Shown in pieces: positions 63,890 through 64,000 of a stretch of 64,000 nt of DNA. The stretch is taken from positions 1 to 64,000 of the forward strand of contig NZ_CAMKXG010000001.1 in the NCBI RefSeq assembly GCF_946477055.1. Reading direction: 5' to 3'. A program made the position numbers and the translations under genes. Within the stretch, counting starts at the first letter, position 1. Every line of letters begins with the position of its first letter. The notes beneath the pieces are model-generated. The model saw only the letters and a list, made by a program, of their open reading frames with translations. It was not told the DNA's origin and did not search any database. Origin of the DNA: Lonsdalea britannica. Lineage in GTDB: Bacteria > Pseudomonadota > Gammaproteobacteria > Enterobacterales > Enterobacteriaceae.

Positions 63890-64000
63890 TATTTTGTCAT
63901 CCTGTCGTTTGCGGATGCCGCCAGCTCAAGATAGCGCTGATGCAGCATGGCAATTTGTGGAGCTAGTTTGCTCTGGCTAAGGCTATTGTCGATGATGTCG
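63889..64000 (-). CDS. coaE: Dephospho-CoA kinase, C-terminal end (partial)
   Basis: Only the last 36 codons lie in the window: [20 protein letters not shown] followed by [16 protein letters not shown]. The ADDVIDN...LH..YL pattern and the position directly before zapD match CoaE, which phosphorylates dephospho-CoA in the last step of coenzyme A synthesis. The start and catalytic domain are beyond the right edge. Confidence 0.85.
   Translation of the reverse strand, partial: DIIDNSLSQSKLAPQIAMLHQRYLELAASANDRMTK

Overview
This 64 kb window is a piece of an Enterobacterales chromosome. Its moderately high GC content and protein sequences close to but distinct from Escherichia coli suggest a plant-associated or environmental enteric such as a member of the Pectobacteriaceae (Dickeya, Brenneria and Lonsdalea type); the genus cannot be fixed from the sequence alone. 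Most of the window is the conserved region from apaH to coaE (E. coli minutes 1-2.5), read here in almost the same order, with accessory replacements at a few points. I saw no tRNA, rRNA, CRISPR array, insertion sequence or prophage.

Layout. 0-0.8 kb: the end of a PhoX-type (DUF839) phosphatase gene and a bidirectional terminator. 0.9-7.7 kb: the leftward lptD-surA-pdxA-rsmA-apaG-apaH block (outer-membrane biogenesis, vitamin B6, rRNA methylation, Ap4A hydrolysis). 7.9-15.3 kb: djlA, rluA, rapA and polB. 15.3-20.3 kb: a five-gene branched-chain-amino-acid-type ABC transporter occupying the place of araBAD/araC in E. coli; it has a clear sigma-54 promoter. 20.4-23.4 kb: the DedA gene yabI, then convergent ilvN-ilvB with the Val/Leu-rich leader peptide ivbL and its attenuator. 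23.5-28.6 kb: thiBPQ (thiamine uptake) with a TPP riboswitch, and sgrR. 28.7-31.3 kb: the sugar-phosphate-stress small RNA SgrS encoding SgrT, then proP (osmoprotectant symporter) where E. coli has setA, and a small membrane protein. 31.5-32.4 kb: a Fur-box-preceded siderophore-interacting reductase. 32.5-37.4 kb: leuABCD with leader leuL. 37.4-39.9 kb: a gene-free gap where leuO-ilvIH normally lie, then cra and alaE. 40.6-58.6 kb: the complete dcw cell-wall/division cluster from mraZ to ftsZ plus lpxC. 58.6-64 kb: a DUF721 (DciA-like) gene, secM-secA, mutT, yacG, zapD and the end of coaE.

How the genes work together. The dcw cluster builds the lipid-linked peptidoglycan precursor (murE, murF, mraY, murD, murG, murC, ddlB) and the divisome (ftsL, ftsI, ftsW, ftsQ, ftsA, ftsZ) under an upstream promoter and a four-repeat MraZ operator. 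lptD and lpxC bracket LPS export and synthesis. Branched-chain amino acid supply is unusually concentrated here: leucine-attenuated leuABCD, valine/leucine-attenuated ilvBN and a liv-like importer, while the leuO-ilvIH genes are absent from their usual position. SgrR/SgrS/SgrT handle sugar-phosphate stress, and SecM times SecA synthesis by ribosome arrest.

The least explained sequence is the AT-rich 0.87 kb gap between alaE and mraZ, which carries a near-consensus LexA (SOS) box and a possible 55-codon ORF. The sigma-54 promoter of the liv-like operon and a SecM arrest motif with altered F-to-W spacing are the other main points for a second look. I found no convincing wholly new multi-gene system.
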